From: Blastocatellia bacterium
GTDB taxonomy: Bacteria; Acidobacteriota; Blastocatellia; Chloracidobacteriales; Chloracidobacteriaceae
Direction of reading: 5' to 3'
DNA length: 64,000 nt
Assembly: GCA_019695185.1 (NCBI GenBank)
Contig: JAIBAN010000006.1
Coordinates: 1-64,000, forward strand
Under the pieces are notes generated by a model that was given only the letters and a program-made list of their open reading frames with translations, did no database searches and had not been told where the DNA came from. Shown in pieces: positions 9,496-18,862 of this stretch; position 1 is the first letter of the stretch; every line of letters begins with the position of its first letter. The translations under genes and the position numbers were made by a program.

Positions 9496-9918
9496 ATGGG
9501 AAAAAAAATTCTGGTCGTTGACGACGACGATGCAATTCGTGAGTTATTTGACGGGTTATTGACCGAAGCCGGTTATGAAGTGGCATTGGCTGAAGATGGA
9601 TTGGCCGCAGTGGCCTATTTGAAAAAAGAAGTTCCGGACCTGGTCATTCTGGATGTGATGATGCCGGTAATCAACGGCCCCCGGTTGATGGAGCTGATTC
9701 GTTCATCAGACCGGCCCGAAATGTGGCAGGTTCCGATTTTGATTTGTTCGGCTGCTTCGGTTCTGGAGGATGTAACTCACTCTAAAGAGTTTAACGTTTC
9801 CATTGACGATTGCATTTCCAAACCTTTTGAAGTCAAACTGTTGTTGAAAATGATTCAGAAAAAACTTTCTGACGAACCGCTTCCACCCCCAGAGGATGGC
9901 ATTGGGGACAATGCCTGA
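9496..9918 (+). CDS. Stand-alone CheY-like response regulator
   Basis: A 140-residue single receiver domain. It starts at MGKKILVVDDDD with AAGGAACG about 8 bases upstream; the longer open frame upstream has no coding character. Visible residues are the acidic cluster VVDDDD (7-12), the phospho-acceptor Asp of LVILDVMMPV near 53, a Ser/Ala switch region (ICSAASVLED) and the conserved Lys of SKPF near 114. There is no output domain, so it probably acts by protein interaction or as a phosphorelay element. No kinase is adjacent; kinase genes occur at 24.3, 41.6 and 63.9 kb. The next gene begins 42 bases downstream on the same strand. Confidence 0.85.
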   Translation: MGKKILVVDDDDAIRELFDGLLTEAGYEVALAEDGLAAVAYLKKEVPDLVILDVMMPVINGPRLMELIRSSDRPEMWQVPILICSAASVLEDVTHSKEFNVSIDDCISKPFEVKLLLKMIQKKLSDEPLPPPEDGIGDNA

Positions 9919-9960
9919 GCCTACACCTGGCTGGGTTTGAGAACTGGAGGACCATCCGTC

Positions 9961-10551
9961 ATGCCAAAAACGTTACAAATGCTTACGGTTTTGGGTATGT
10001 TGGGGATGTCCTCCATTTGTTTTGCGCAGCAACCGCCGTCCTCCTCCGCACCGCCGCCGAAATCTACGGAGCCCGCGACTACCCGCCCTCGTCCCAGGGT
10101 TCTGACCAATGACGATTTCCCCTCCGGTTCCAACGGGAAAACCGAGGCACGTCCATCTGAACCCCTGTCTCAACTCAACCACTCATTGCCCACGACCGAA
10201 TCTGGTTCAAAACAGGCAGCCCTCAAGAAACGGGCACGCGACCTCCACGAAAGAATGCAGTTGCACGCCGCCCAGATGGAAGTCATCAAAGTCCGGCTGG
10301 ATACAGTCCAAAAAGAGAACAAACCGGTTTTTGCCAGTGAAACCAAACCTGGTCGAACTTATATGACTGTAGGTGGTGCAGGAGGCCTGGTTTTGTATCT
10401 ACCTGTCAAAACGGATGAGGAACAACGGCTCACTGAACAACTCAAAAACCTCGAAGTAGATGCCCAAAAGGCTGCCCTGGAGTGGGAGTTGCTGCTGGAC
10501 GAGTTACGGCGGGCAGGCTTGACGGAAAAAAGAGCTTTGGAAGATGACTAG
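9961..10551 (+). CDS. Small exported hypothetical protein
   Basis: 196 residues from the ATG of MPKTLQML, with GGAGG about 10 bases upstream. An upstream in-frame ATG at 9937 is less likely. The signal peptide (MLTVLGMLGMSSICFAQQ) is followed by a Pro/Ser/Thr-rich stretch. The rest is charged and helical, with a likely coiled coil (HERMQLHAAQMEVIKVRL) and a second helix rich in Glu/Lys at the C-terminus. No family recognised. Probably periplasmic. Close spacing suggests co-transcription with the upstream receiver gene. Confidence 0.6.
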   Translation: MPKTLQMLTVLGMLGMSSICFAQQPPSSSAPPPKSTEPATTRPRPRVLTNDDFPSGSNGKTEARPSEPLSQLNHSLPTTESGSKQAALKKRARDLHERMQLHAAQMEVIKVRLDTVQKENKPVFASETKPGRTYMTVGGAGGLVLYLPVKTDEEQRLTEQLKNLEVDAQKAALEWELLLDELRRAGLTEKRALEDD

Positions 10552-10686
10552 CTGACAGGTTGGAGGCCGGAATGTCTTCCTGTGGGGCAGAGCGGACAGC
10601 GCACCTTGTTTTGCGCTTCATCACTGTAGTAGTCTGAGCAACACACCTTGAATTACCCCCGTTTTACAAACCCCTAGGAGGTTTTT

Positions 10687-11418
10687 GTGACCCCAGATTT
10701 GGAAAAGCTCCTGGCACTGCATGACTTGGACCAAAAATTCGTTGAATCACGGTCAAAAGTGGCAGCGCTGGCCAAGGATTGCGAAAAAATCGAAGCTGAT
10801 TACCAGGAATTTGCCGCCGGATATCTCACCGCCAAAGAAAAAGTGACAGCCGCTCAAAAGCGGTTGCGCCAGCTTGAGGAAGACTTGGCTGAAACCCAAC
10901 AACGGCATGAAAAATACACAGCCGATCTCATGAAAGTCCGCAACCAAAAGGAATACGGAGTGGCTTTACATGAAATTGATGTTGCCAAAAAGGCAATTGG
11001 CCAGTTTGAAACTCAAATCCTTGAAGCCATGGAAGAGGTGAAAATGCTCGAAACCGAGTTGAGCAGGTTTTCTCCTGATATTGAAAACAAGCGGCAGGAA
11101 GCGGATGCCTCCATTGCCGTCTGTCGTGAGCAACAAGCAGATTTGGAAGCTGAATTGGAAACTTACCGTTCCAAACGTAGTGAAATCGAAGCTGTGGTGA
11201 CCAAACCGTGGTTGGACCGTTACAACCGGGTAGCCAAGCTTCGGGCTGGTTCAGCAATGGCTGAGGCCCGCAATGGAGCCTGTTCTGCCTGTCGCATGAC
11301 GCTCCGTCCGCAGGTTTGGGTTGAAGTCCGCCAAGGCGAAATTATTTATGTGTGCGATCATTGCAGCCGGATTTTATACCACCGTCCGGAGGCCAAAGTG
11401 GAAACCATGGAAGCCTGA
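10687..11418 (+). CDS. Coiled-coil protein with C-terminal C4 zinc ribbon (DUF164/CT398-like)
   Basis: 243 residues, GTG start preceded by an excellent AGGAGG site 5 bases upstream. Residues 1-185 are a long helical hairpin or coiled coil. Residues about 197-225 are a zinc ribbon, CSACRMTLRP followed by CDHCSRILY, i.e. CxxC...CxxC. This is the layout of the CT398/DUF164 family, cytosolic proteins of poorly defined role that have been linked to flagellar or nucleic-acid functions in some species. It has no obvious partner here. A TTTTGAG array starts three bases after the stop. Confidence 0.8.
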   Translation: MTPDLEKLLALHDLDQKFVESRSKVAALAKDCEKIEADYQEFAAGYLTAKEKVTAAQKRLRQLEEDLAETQQRHEKYTADLMKVRNQKEYGVALHEIDVAKKAIGQFETQILEAMEEVKMLETELSRFSPDIENKRQEADASIAVCREQQADLEAELETYRSKRSEIEAVVTKPWLDRYNRVAKLRAGSAMAEARNGACSACRMTLRPQVWVEVRQGEIIYVCDHCSRILYHRPEAKVETMEA

Positions 11419-11422
11419 TAGA

Positions 11423-11540
11423 TTTGAGTTTTGAGGTTTGAGGTTTGAATTGTAAAGGCGGGCTTTAGGGTTCATTCCATTTCCAGCACTCTGTCATTTA
11501 AGGTAAGTGCCGGAACTCAAAACTTAAAACTCAAAACTTT
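11423..11540. repeat. Inverted TTTTGAG-type heptamer arrays between convergent genes
   Basis: Left arm 11423-11450 (TTTTGAG and GTTTGAG units) and right arm 11514-11540 (ACTCAAA units) face each other across 63 bp, between the zinc-ribbon gene and alr. The TGA stop of alr (11531-11533) is inside the right arm. Confidence 0.8.
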
Positions 11541-12691
11541 CGGTATCGTCGTGGTACCCGGTACGACAAGCTGGTGGTGGCTTCCAGTCCGATTGTCCCA
11601 CCGGAGCGGGCATATTCCTCTGCCGAAATCTCCTCAGTTGCCTGCTGGCCAATCAAGGTGACTTGATCGCCGCAGGTGGCTCCCTCAACTTCCGTCACAT
11701 CAATCAACGTCAGGTCCATGCTGATTCGACCCACAACGGGGACCCGACGACCATGCACCAGGACTTCGCCCCGATTGCTATGGGTCCGGCTCACTCCATC
11801 AGCATAACCAATGGGAATGGTTGCAATCTGACTGGTTCGCGTGGTGATAAAGGTACAGCCATAACCGAGTGAACTGCCTGCGTCTACGGTTTTGACCAGA
11901 ATAATTTGTGAATGCAGCGCTAAAACCGGCTTGACCGGCAGCATGGGAATCACTGGGGACGTCATGTCATGTGCTGTGCCGTACAGGAGTCCGCCAATGC
12001 GCACCAGGTTTCCATGGGCAGCCCGATGGGCATGGGTCCCGGCGCTGTTGGCCAAATGATGGAACCGTGGCTGAATGCCGGAGCGCTGGAACCGGTTCAG
12101 AATATCCTGATAACGCTCGATTTGCAGAGCTGTAAATTCATTTTTTGCCGGATCATCAGCAGCGGCAAAGTGGGTGAGAATTCCCTCGACTCTTAGGTGA
12201 GGGCTGTGAGCCAGCATTGCCAAGCAGTGCTCCGTTTCACCTGGTTGAAAACCAAGCCTTCCCATCCCAGTGTCAAATTTGAGATGAACCGGCACCGTGG
12301 CACCGGTTTCAGCCGCTGCCTGGTGCAGAGTTGCAAGCATATCCAGCCGAAAAACAGTGGGGGTGATGTGATGGTGCAGGAGTGCCTGTTCCTGACCATG
12401 CCAAAAACCTCCCAAACACAGGATGGGGGCATCAATCCCGGCTTCCCGGAGTTCGATTCCTTCTTCAATTGTGGCAACCCCAAACCAGTCAGCCTGGCAG
12501 GCTTGCTCCAAATGCCGGGCACACGTCACTGCGCCGTGGCCGTAGGCATTGGCTTTGACCATGGCCATGACCTGGACAGTCGGGCCGACATACTGCCGAA
12601 GGCATTGATAATTATGGGCAAGATAATCAAGTCGGATTTCAGCCCAGGTGGGACGGCCGGAAAAAATTTCAGAAGGATGTTCAGCGTTCAT
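11531..12691 (-). CDS. alr: Alanine racemase
   Basis: Interconverts L- and D-alanine with PLP, supplying D-Ala for peptidoglycan. 386 residues, the usual length. The PLP lysine is K46 in MVKANAYGHG. The second catalytic base (Tyr of the SYG motif) matches GYGCTF near 275, followed by IPIGYADGVSR, which is typical of the family. The C-terminal beta domain carries VGRISMDLTLIDV. No clear ribosome site precedes the ATG. The last codons and the stop are built from the adjacent TTTTGAG array. Divergent from the VWFA gene. Confidence 0.95.
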   Translation of the reverse strand: MNAEHPSEIFSGRPTWAEIRLDYLAHNYQCLRQYVGPTVQVMAMVKANAYGHGAVTCARHLEQACQADWFGVATIEEGIELREAGIDAPILCLGGFWHGQEQALLHHHITPTVFRLDMLATLHQAAAETGATVPVHLKFDTGMGRLGFQPGETEHCLAMLAHSPHLRVEGILTHFAAADDPAKNEFTALQIERYQDILNRFQRSGIQPRFHHLANSAGTHAHRAAHGNLVRIGGLLYGTAHDMTSPVIPMLPVKPVLALHSQIILVKTVDAGSSLGYGCTFITTRTSQIATIPIGYADGVSRTHSNRGEVLVHGRRVPVVGRISMDLTLIDVTEVEGATCGDQVTLIGQQATEEISAEEYARSGGTIGLEATTSLSYRVPRRYRKF

Positions 12692-12851
12692 GCACAGCGG
12701 GCTTTCAAAAAAATATACCTCCGAAGGACACGAAGAAACGCAATACTTCCTATATTTGACCCGAATGGGGCAGGGAAGGCTTCAAAACGGCTTCCGCCGC
12801 TTGGCGTTTTTCCGATCCTTGCTGGATAAAGAACGAAGTGGCTCTTTATCA

Positions 12852-12882
12852 TTGCAGTTTCCCTAAAGGCAAATGGTAGAAT
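12852..12882 (+). promoter_or_regulatory. Possible promoter of the VWFA gene
   Basis: TTGCAG, 19 bases, TAGAAT; 44 bases before the start codon. The spacing is long, so support is weak. Just upstream, GATAAAGAA (12825-12833) and CTCTTTATC (12842-12850) form an 8-bp inverted repeat that could be an operator in this divergent region. Confidence 0.3.
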
Positions 12883-12925
12883 GCACTTCATTCCGGACAA
12901 TTTTTCAGCAAGAGGTTGTGGGTCA

Positions 12926-13840
12926 ATGCGAATGCGAGTTTGGTTGGTCTGTTTTTTGGTTTTTCTGTTTCCTTTGGTTCAGATTGGAGCCCAGTCAGGG
13001 CGCTCTACCGAGTCCGGAGCCCGTCACTATTCCTTGAATGCCATTGTTCAGGCCACGGGTGAAAGCCTGATTCCACTTTCGGGTGATGTGAATATCACGC
13101 GCAATCAGGTTGCTCTGTATGAGGCTGGGATCGAACAGGATATCAACGGATTTCGGCCCGATTTGACGGCGGCTCGAATTGTGGTTGTGGTTGACAATTC
13201 CAAAGGCATTCCCGCTGACATTGGAGAAATGGAAAAAGCCACCCGTGCCCTGATTGGGGAACTGTTTGTGGGGGACCGCACGATGCTGGTTGGTTTTAAT
13301 GACTCACCGGAGATGCTGATGGACTTTACCGAGGATGGGAAAAAACTGGCCGAAGCCTGTAAACTGTTCACCAAAAAGCAGAACGCACATTTGTATGACG
13401 CCTTGGCTGCGGTTGCGGAAGATGCACTGCGCCCGCAGATCGGAATTGCCAAACGGGTTATCATCTTGATTTCAGATGGTTACGACGGAGGGTCACAGTT
13501 TGAATATGAACGGGTATTAAGCTTGCTCCAGCGGGAAAACATTGTCGTGTATGGCTTGCAGATTCCAGACCGGACTTTTGGAGCTCCTCGTGCCAAAAAG
13601 CTGGGACCCAAGCCGGTGGACGCCTTTCATGGATTGGTTGAGGGGACCGGAGGGCGGGTCTTTAAGCTTGATGATGCCGCCAAAGCTGCCAAAATCATGA
13701 CCGATGAAATTCGCAATCGCTGGTATCTGATTGATTATGTTCCCAAAGGCACAAACACCACGATTGCCCGCCGACTGCTGGTTTCACTCAATGACGATAA
13801 ACTGCAAATGCGGGTGAAGAGGCAACAACCAGCCAATTAG
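12926..13840 (+). CDS. Secreted VWFA-domain protein
   Basis: 304 residues from MRMRVWLVCF, which starts a clear signal peptide ending near QIGAQS. Residues about 40-70 resemble the beta region that precedes the VWA fold in the acidobacterial VWFA-related family (TIGR03436-like). The VWA domain follows, with VVVVDNSKG (a MIDAS-like DxSxx; Asn replaces the usual Ser after Asp) and VIILISDGYDGG as the second metal-site loop. C-terminal residues have KGTNTTIARRLLVSL. It probably acts as a periplasmic or surface metal-dependent adhesion module; the partner is unknown. It is alone between alr and the tRNA. Confidence 0.8.
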   Translation: MRMRVWLVCFLVFLFPLVQIGAQSGRSTESGARHYSLNAIVQATGESLIPLSGDVNITRNQVALYEAGIEQDINGFRPDLTAARIVVVVDNSKGIPADIGEMEKATRALIGELFVGDRTMLVGFNDSPEMLMDFTEDGKKLAEACKLFTKKQNAHLYDALAAVAEDALRPQIGIAKRVIILISDGYDGGSQFEYERVLSLLQRENIVVYGLQIPDRTFGAPRAKKLGPKPVDAFHGLVEGTGGRVFKLDDAAKAAKIMTDEIRNRWYLIDYVPKGTNTTIARRLLVSLNDDKLQMRVKRQQPAN

Positions 13841-14014
13841 CCCTGTGTGTTGTGCCGTCGCCTCTTTGTGGCAGGTTCAGCCTGGTTTGGCAGACTCTGA
13901 CGACAATGGTGACATTGCGGGGCGTGGTTTGGACTCACAATGGTTACCATTTTGGGTGGCCGAGTTCACTTTGGAACTCAGGCAGCCCTTAGTGGAATCA
14001 TTTTTTGAACATGC

Positions 14015-14050
14015 AAAAAGCCGTTGACCTTGAACGTCAACGGCTTTTTT
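14015..14050 (-). terminator. Terminator downstream of tRNA-Leu
   Basis: A 14-15 bp stem (AAAAAGCCGTTGAC/GTCAACGGCTTTTT) with a 7-base loop, ending in a T run on either strand. It lies 6 bases past the CCA end of the minus-strand tRNA and would also stop plus-strand transcription from the VWFA gene. Confidence 0.85.
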
Positions 14051-14055
14051 CGTTT

Positions 14056-14140
<85 letters not shown>

Positions 14141-14165
14141 AAACAGGACTCGAATCAAAGCTTAC

Positions 14166-14684
14166 TTACTGCTTGGCTTTTTTGACTGAGTCTTTGTTTT
14201 CTACAGGTTTCTTAGCGTCTTTGGTATCTTTTCCGTCTTTCTTGGTATCTGCTTCAGTCGCCTTTTTGTCATCTGCCTTCTTTTCGTCGGCTTTTTTCTC
14301 ATCGGCTTTCTTGGCATCCGCAGGTTTGGCTGCATCGCCTGCCGGAGCTGGCGTTGTGGCCGGAGCCGGAGTCGGAGCCGGGGTTGCCGGTGGCGGCACT
14401 GCCGGGGCATTGAGCGGCTTATCTTCAATTCCCAACGAGGCCGGGCGCGGCGAAGTGATTCCCGGAATTGAAAAAACAAAAGCCAGAATCATGAAGAGGG
14501 AGGCTGCGATCAACGTAACCCGCTCCAATGGCTTTTGGGCTCCACGCGGACCAAAGGCTGTTTGGGTCCCACCACCAAAAGCGGCTGCCGCATCACCTTT
14601 GCCGGGTTGTAACAGAACCACCCCAACCAAAATCAGACAGGAAAGAATGAAAAAGAAATAAAGGATGTATCCGTACCAAGGCAT
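14166..14684 (-). CDS. secG: Protein translocase subunit SecG with long charged tail
   Basis: Auxiliary membrane subunit of SecYEG. The first 80 residues are typical: helix 1 ([20 protein letters not shown]), the conserved LLQPGKGD and a Gly-rich [11 protein letters not shown] loop, then helix 2 ([16 protein letters not shown]). The remaining 90 residues are unusual: a Pro/Ala stretch, then Lys/Asp/Ala repeats of the [10 protein letters not shown] type. Ordinary SecG is 75-110 residues, so this 172-residue form has a large tail that may be cytosolic. tpiA lies 49 bases upstream, the tRNA downstream; the tpiA-secG-tRNA order is common in bacteria. Confidence 0.9.
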   Translation of the reverse strand: MPWYGYILYFFFILSCLILVGVVLLQPGKGDAAAAFGGGTQTAFGPRGAQKPLERVTLIAASLFMILAFVFSIPGITSPRPASLGIEDKPLNAPAVPPPATPAPTPAPATTPAPAGDAAKPADAKKADEKKADEKKADDKKATEADTKKDGKDTKDAKKPVENKDSVKKAKQ

Positions 14685-14733
14685 AAAAAAGCAAACTCAA
14701 CTCAAACGTCTTACAAACCGTTGGTCTTTTGGC

Positions 14734-15501
14734 TCAGTTTTGATTGTGAAAAAACACAATCTTGGAAAAAGTCTCGGCATCAAGACTGGCTCCGCCGACA
14801 AGCGCGCCGTCAATATCTGCTTCGTTCATAAACGATGCGATGTTGTCGGGTTTGACGCTCCCTCCGTAGAGGATACGGAGTTGTTGAGCTGCTTCGCTGC
14901 CGAATTTTTCCTGTACGACCGAGCGGATGAGGCGATGCATTGATTGAGCAATTTCCGGTGTCGCTGCACGCCCGGTGCCGATAGCCCAGACCGGTTCGTA
15001 GGCGGCGACTATACGGAAAAGGTCTGGGGCTGTCAAGCTTCTTGTTCCTTCCAGAACCTGACTGGTAACCACGGCTTCAGCCTGTCCGGCATCTCGTTCG
15101 GCAAGTGTTTCGCCAACACAAAGAATCGGAATCAGTCCGGCAGTCAGGGCCCGCACCAGCTTTTTTGCCACTAAGGCGTTGGTTTCATTGTAATATTGCC
15201 GTCGCTCTGAGTGACCGATGATGACATGGGTACAACCGGCATCAGCCAGCATTTCCGCACTGATTTCACCGGTGAAGGCTCCTTCGGCAGCCTCAGCCGC
15301 ACAATTTTGCCCGGCAATCCGAATCTGGCTGCCTTCCAGGCGGTCGGCAACGGTTTTCAGCGCGGTAAAAACGGGTGCAATGAGCACCTCGCAGTGGTTG
15401 GCGTTATAGGTCCGCGATTTCAAATCCAGTGCCGTTGTGACGGATTGGGCAACCGTTTTGAACATCTTCCAGTTTCCGGCAATGATAGGTTTGCGTTTCA
15501 T
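14734..15501 (-). CDS. tpiA: Triosephosphate isomerase
   Basis: Interconverts dihydroxyacetone phosphate and glyceraldehyde 3-phosphate in glycolysis. 255 residues. Active-site residues are all present: N10 and K12 in AGNWKM, H97 in GHSERR, E170 in [11 protein letters not shown], and the phosphate loop YGGSVKPDN plus GALVGGASL. The ATG has no ribosome site: its leader is a TTCAGGG/CCCTGAA heptamer array ending 4 bases upstream. Likely co-transcribed with secG. Confidence 0.97.
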   Translation of the reverse strand: MKRKPIIAGNWKMFKTVAQSVTTALDLKSRTYNANHCEVLIAPVFTALKTVADRLEGSQIRIAGQNCAAEAAEGAFTGEISAEMLADAGCTHVIIGHSERRQYYNETNALVAKKLVRALTAGLIPILCVGETLAERDAGQAEAVVTSQVLEGTRSLTAPDLFRIVAAYEPVWAIGTGRAATPEIAQSMHRLIRSVVQEKFGSEAAQQLRILYGGSVKPDNIASFMNEADIDGALVGGASLDAETFSKIVFFHNQN

Positions 15502-15505
15502 AAAA

Positions 15506-15639
15506 TCAGGGTTCAGGGTTCAGGGTTCAGGGTTCAGGGTTTGTAGGGCAAGTCAGGTTCACAGGTAAAGGCTCGAATGGTCAGAAAAAGTGCAAAAATC
15601 TCATCAGACAAGACCCTGAACCCTGAACCCTGAACCCTG
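15506..15639. repeat. Inverted TTCAGGG heptamer arrays in the tpiA leader
   Basis: Left arm 15506-15541 has five copies of the unit; right arm 15612-15639 has four copies in reverse complement; the loop is 70 bp. The left arm ends 4 bases from the tpiA start codon, and the right arm lies 3 bases from the stop of the upstream ATPase gene (15643-15645), so the structure spans the whole intergenic gap. Confidence 0.9.
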
Positions 15640-15642
15640 GTC

Positions 15643-18600
15643 TTACTCTTCCAGGATTTCATTCAAGGTTCGAATGACTTCATCGTTGAGACGTGGCATG
15701 TCACCGCTTTCCAAAATGGCAGCGATGATACGAATGGTGTCGGCCTTGCGCTCCTTGCGGGCTTTGAGCTTGTCACGCAGTTCGGCTCGGCGGGCACGGA
15801 GCATGTCACGGTGAATTTCAATGCCGCGTTTAACATAGCGCCGGGTCCGTTCGGCGGCTACGCTCAAGCGGTTGGCATCGTCAGGATGGAATCCACAAAT
15901 ACAAATCGGATGTTTGGCCAGACGGTCCGGCACGTCCTCCGTGCAAATCATTTGATAGATCATGGAAATCTGATTGATGGCATCAACATGAAAATCCTGA
16001 CGGCTGATGGTCAGTTGTGAAATCATCTCAAGATTGTTCCATTCCTCGCCGGAAACGATTTCCTGGCACAAGGGTTCAATCACAGCCGGGTCACTGGCTT
16101 CCTGATGCAAGCGGACGTAAAAATCGATGTAAAGCGGCTGGTAGGTGACAAAGTGGAGGTCAAAGCGGTGCCGGACCTGGGGGTCAAAAAACTGCCAGAG
16201 CGCGCCTTGCTGAGAGAGCATTTCGTATTTCAGCTTTTCCATGAAAAGGTCGCTGGTGGGCACGCTGGCTTTGACATATTCGATTTTGGTTTCATATTCA
16301 GCCGCAATGGAGTTGAAGTCGTAAATCCGCTCCATCATCTCGCGGGCCTGCCAGAAATTATCAGGGTCACTGTCAAAGAGGTACATCACCTCTTCGAATT
16401 CCTCATTAAGTGATTTTTGGGCAATCGCATGGCGCACGTGGAAGGCGGTTTTTTCAAACAGGCGCTCGGCAGCCAGACACCGTTGGACGTCTGTCGCTGT
16501 GGGTGGTGCCTTGCGCAGTTTTTCCATAACCCGTGAAACATCCCGCCGCTGCCAGTTCTGGAAGTAGCCGGCCAACCCGCCCAGCGCCTCCCCAAGGCTT
16601 GTGGGTCTGAAATCTGCTGCCTGGGTTTGGGTGGGAGCCAGCAGGTAGCTGACCCATTCAACCGTCTCAGGCAGTAATTCGTCGGCTGGAATTTCATCTT
16701 CCGGAATGACGGGTGAGGTCAAGGGCAGGAGCCAGGTATTCAACGACCAGGGCATTTCCCCTTGCGGCACCGGCACCCGCCCACTGGCTCCGTCCCGGAA
16801 CTGAAACTCACCTCGTTCCAGATAGTTGCGGCGAAAAATCCGTTCGACTTCGGTCCGCAGCCTGTGTTCGATTTTGGCTGCTTCATCACTGAGCGTGGTC
16901 TGATGACGGGTCAAACTTCGCAATACTACCAGTTGTTTGATGGTCCAGATATCTTCCAGGTCAAGAATGCTGGGGACCCAACGGACAAAAATTGAGCCGG
17001 GCGAGGGACGCTGGCTGTCGGGCATGTCAAACGTTTTGGGTTCTTTGGAAACCACCGGAAAGTCGATTGAAATGGAAAAAATCGGTGATTGGCGCAGTGG
17101 CATGGTGGTTTCGGGCTGGGCCGGCTGCACAATAAATCCGGTGGTATCCTGTTTGGCAATATGCCAGATATGAGTGTAACGTGGCTGCCAGACCACTTCA
17201 CCTTTGACTGCGACTTCAATCGGCCAGTCTTCAAAGAAACCGGCCCCGCACAGGAGGACGGTGATGCCAATACTGGTGTCGGTATTAGGCAGGTCACGGG
17301 CCAGGGCGGCAATTCGTTCTTCCAGGACCTGGCCTTCATGCAGCGGAAACCGGTATTGACATTCCAGTTCTTCGCCTTCGGCTTCGACGGATTTGGACAG
17401 GCTGCGGATTTGTTTGAGGACCGCCGCCGCCAAGGCATAGCTCTGGTTTTTACCAGTCAAATCATAAAACAGAATGCTGTTGGTCAAATCCCGGACCGTG
17501 GCCGGTTGTCCGGCCAGTGTGTGCATAAGGATGGCTTTGATGAGCATCCGGGTATGCAGTCGCTGATTTTGACTGACACGGGGCAGCACCGCCTCAATCG
17601 TCCGGTCATAGGCTTTGAAGGCATAAGCCAGTTGCGGATTGGACCGGAGCCCCGCCTCCAGTAAATCGTGCATTTCATCAACCGTGTACAGGCTTTCCGC
17701 CGGGCGGTTTTTGATTTTATCCGCAGCTTTGGTCGCAAAGGCCGGAAAAGAAAACGATTCAAGATAGGGACGCAGGCGGGAGCCGATTTTCCAAACTGCC
17801 GGATGGAGCGGGTACAGGTTGATGAGTTCCTGCTCGTCCAGCTTCAGTTCGGGCAGACTGACCAGCAGTTGCTCCCGAACCTTGCTGATGAGAGTCCGCT
17901 GCCGTGCATTTTTGCTGACCAAGTGGACGCCAATCAATGCCGGAATGGCATTGCCGGAAAGATATTCCAAATGACAGGAGCCCATCATCTGCATGACCTG
18001 CTCGCCCGTCAGCCAATCATAATTGACTGAATCAAGGGCACGGTCATTGATGTTGGTCAAAAGGGCCAATGGGAATTTCTGAGAAGCGGCACTGAGAACC
18101 CGCAACAGGTTGACAATCCGTTGACCCCGCTGGAAATCACGTGACTTGAGCCAGCTTTCCAGGCTGTCAATCACCACGAGCAGAGTGGTGTCACCAGGCA
18201 GACTCTTGAATGCAGTTCCAATTTCGTCAACGGCGGCCTGCAGGTTGAGTGCTTCGTTCGTATTCGCAGTGGTGGCCAGATGGCGCAGATAATGTTTGAT
18301 GTATTCCAGTCCGGGTTGTGAAACCGTGACGGCTTCGGCAGTTTGCTGCGACAGTTCCAATGTGAGGAAGGTCCGGCGGGCAATCAGAGCATGGAGCTCC
18401 TTAAGCCGGTTATGGGCCTGGGGCAAGGGGTGCCCCCCTTGCGTCAGCAGTGCCTGCAACAGTTTGGTGGTATAGGTCTTGCCGCTGCCGGGCGGACCTA
18501 CCAAAATGACTGCATGCTGGTTGTGGGAAGTAGAGGTAATATACTCGAAGAGACGCTGGAGGACATCCCCCAATTCATACGTCATAAGCGCTTCAGGCAA

Positions 18601-18684
18601 TAAGCGCGATTCCCAGCCATGTTCTGAAAAATCAATCGGTTGATAGGGGGCAATGGAGATACACTCCCGGATTCGGTTGGCCAT
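15643..18684 (-). CDS. Large P-loop ATPase, possibly BrxC/DUF6079-like
   Basis: 1013 residues from MANRIRECISIAPYQP (an upstream GTG/Met at 18732 is possible). Walker A GPPGSGKT is at 63-70. The Walker B-like strand TLLVVIDSLES has Asp at 173, and ALLTNIND looks like a sensor segment. NLYPLHPAVWKIG, a YPLHP box, lies near residue 300. Large, multi-domain ATPases of this build with an LHP box include BrxC/PglY of BREX phage defence and related DUF499/DUF6079 proteins. The C-terminal third is helical, with CICGFHP near 935 and a very basic helix (RARRAELRDKLKARKERK). No PglZ, PglX, BrxA or BrxB is nearby: neighbours are tpiA and xdhA. Treat the BREX link as tentative. It may be a stand-alone stress or replication-linked ATPase. 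Confidence 0.6.
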   Translation of the reverse strand: MANRIRECISIAPYQPIDFSEHGWESRLLPEALMTYELGDVLQRLFEYITSTSHNQHAVILVGPPGSGKTYTTKLLQALLTQGGHPLPQAHNRLKELHALIARRTFLTLELSQQTAEAVTVSQPGLEYIKHYLRHLATTANTNEALNLQAAVDEIGTAFKSLPGDTTLLVVIDSLESWLKSRDFQRGQRIVNLLRVLSAASQKFPLALLTNINDRALDSVNYDWLTGEQVMQMMGSCHLEYLSGNAIPALIGVHLVSKNARQRTLISKVREQLLVSLPELKLDEQELINLYPLHPAVWKIGSRLRPYLESFSFPAFATKAADKIKNRPAESLYTVDEMHDLLEAGLRSNPQLAYAFKAYDRTIEAVLPRVSQNQRLHTRMLIKAILMHTLAGQPATVRDLTNSILFYDLTGKNQSYALAAAVLKQIRSLSKSVEAEGEELECQYRFPLHEGQVLEERIAALARDLPNTDTSIGITVLLCGAGFFEDWPIEVAVKGEVVWQPRYTHIWHIAKQDTTGFIVQPAQPETTMPLRQSPIFSISIDFPVVSKEPKTFDMPDSQRPSPGSIFVRWVPSILDLEDIWTIKQLVVLRSLTRHQTTLSDEAAKIEHRLRTEVERIFRRNYLERGEFQFRDGASGRVPVPQGEMPWSLNTWLLPLTSPVIPEDEIPADELLPETVEWVSYLLAPTQTQAADFRPTSLGEALGGLAGYFQNWQRRDVSRVMEKLRKAPPTATDVQRCLAAERLFEKTAFHVRHAIAQKSLNEEFEEVMYLFDSDPDNFWQAREMMERIYDFNSIAAEYETKIEYVKASVPTSDLFMEKLKYEMLSQQGALWQFFDPQVRHRFDLHFVTYQPLYIDFYVRLHQEASDPAVIEPLCQEIVSGEEWNNLEMISQLTISRQDFHVDAINQISMIYQMICTEDVPDRLAKHPICICGFHPDDANRLSVAAERTRRYVKRGIEIHRDMLRARRAELRDKLKARKERKADTIRIIAAILESGDMPRLNDEVIRTLNEILEE

Positions 18685-18862
18685 AACCCTTGTTCGAAAG
18701 TCGAAATTGTTTTGATTTACAACCACATGCAATGGGGTGAAGCTTCCGTCTTTTGCGTGACGCTTGCATCATATACCAGGAAACGGTTGGAAATGAAATT
18801 ACCTGGAGCAAAAAAGACTTGGCTTGAATCTGAAAATGTTCGGGGGTAAGCTGCGTTTTCAA

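Noticed and set aside
15643-18732. A complete BREX defence system
   Set aside because: Only the ATPase is present; PglZ, PglX, BrxA and BrxB are not seen, and neighbours are metabolic genes.
18640-18849. Small plus-strand ORF before xdhA
   Set aside because: It overlaps the ATPase gene start and has no coding signature.
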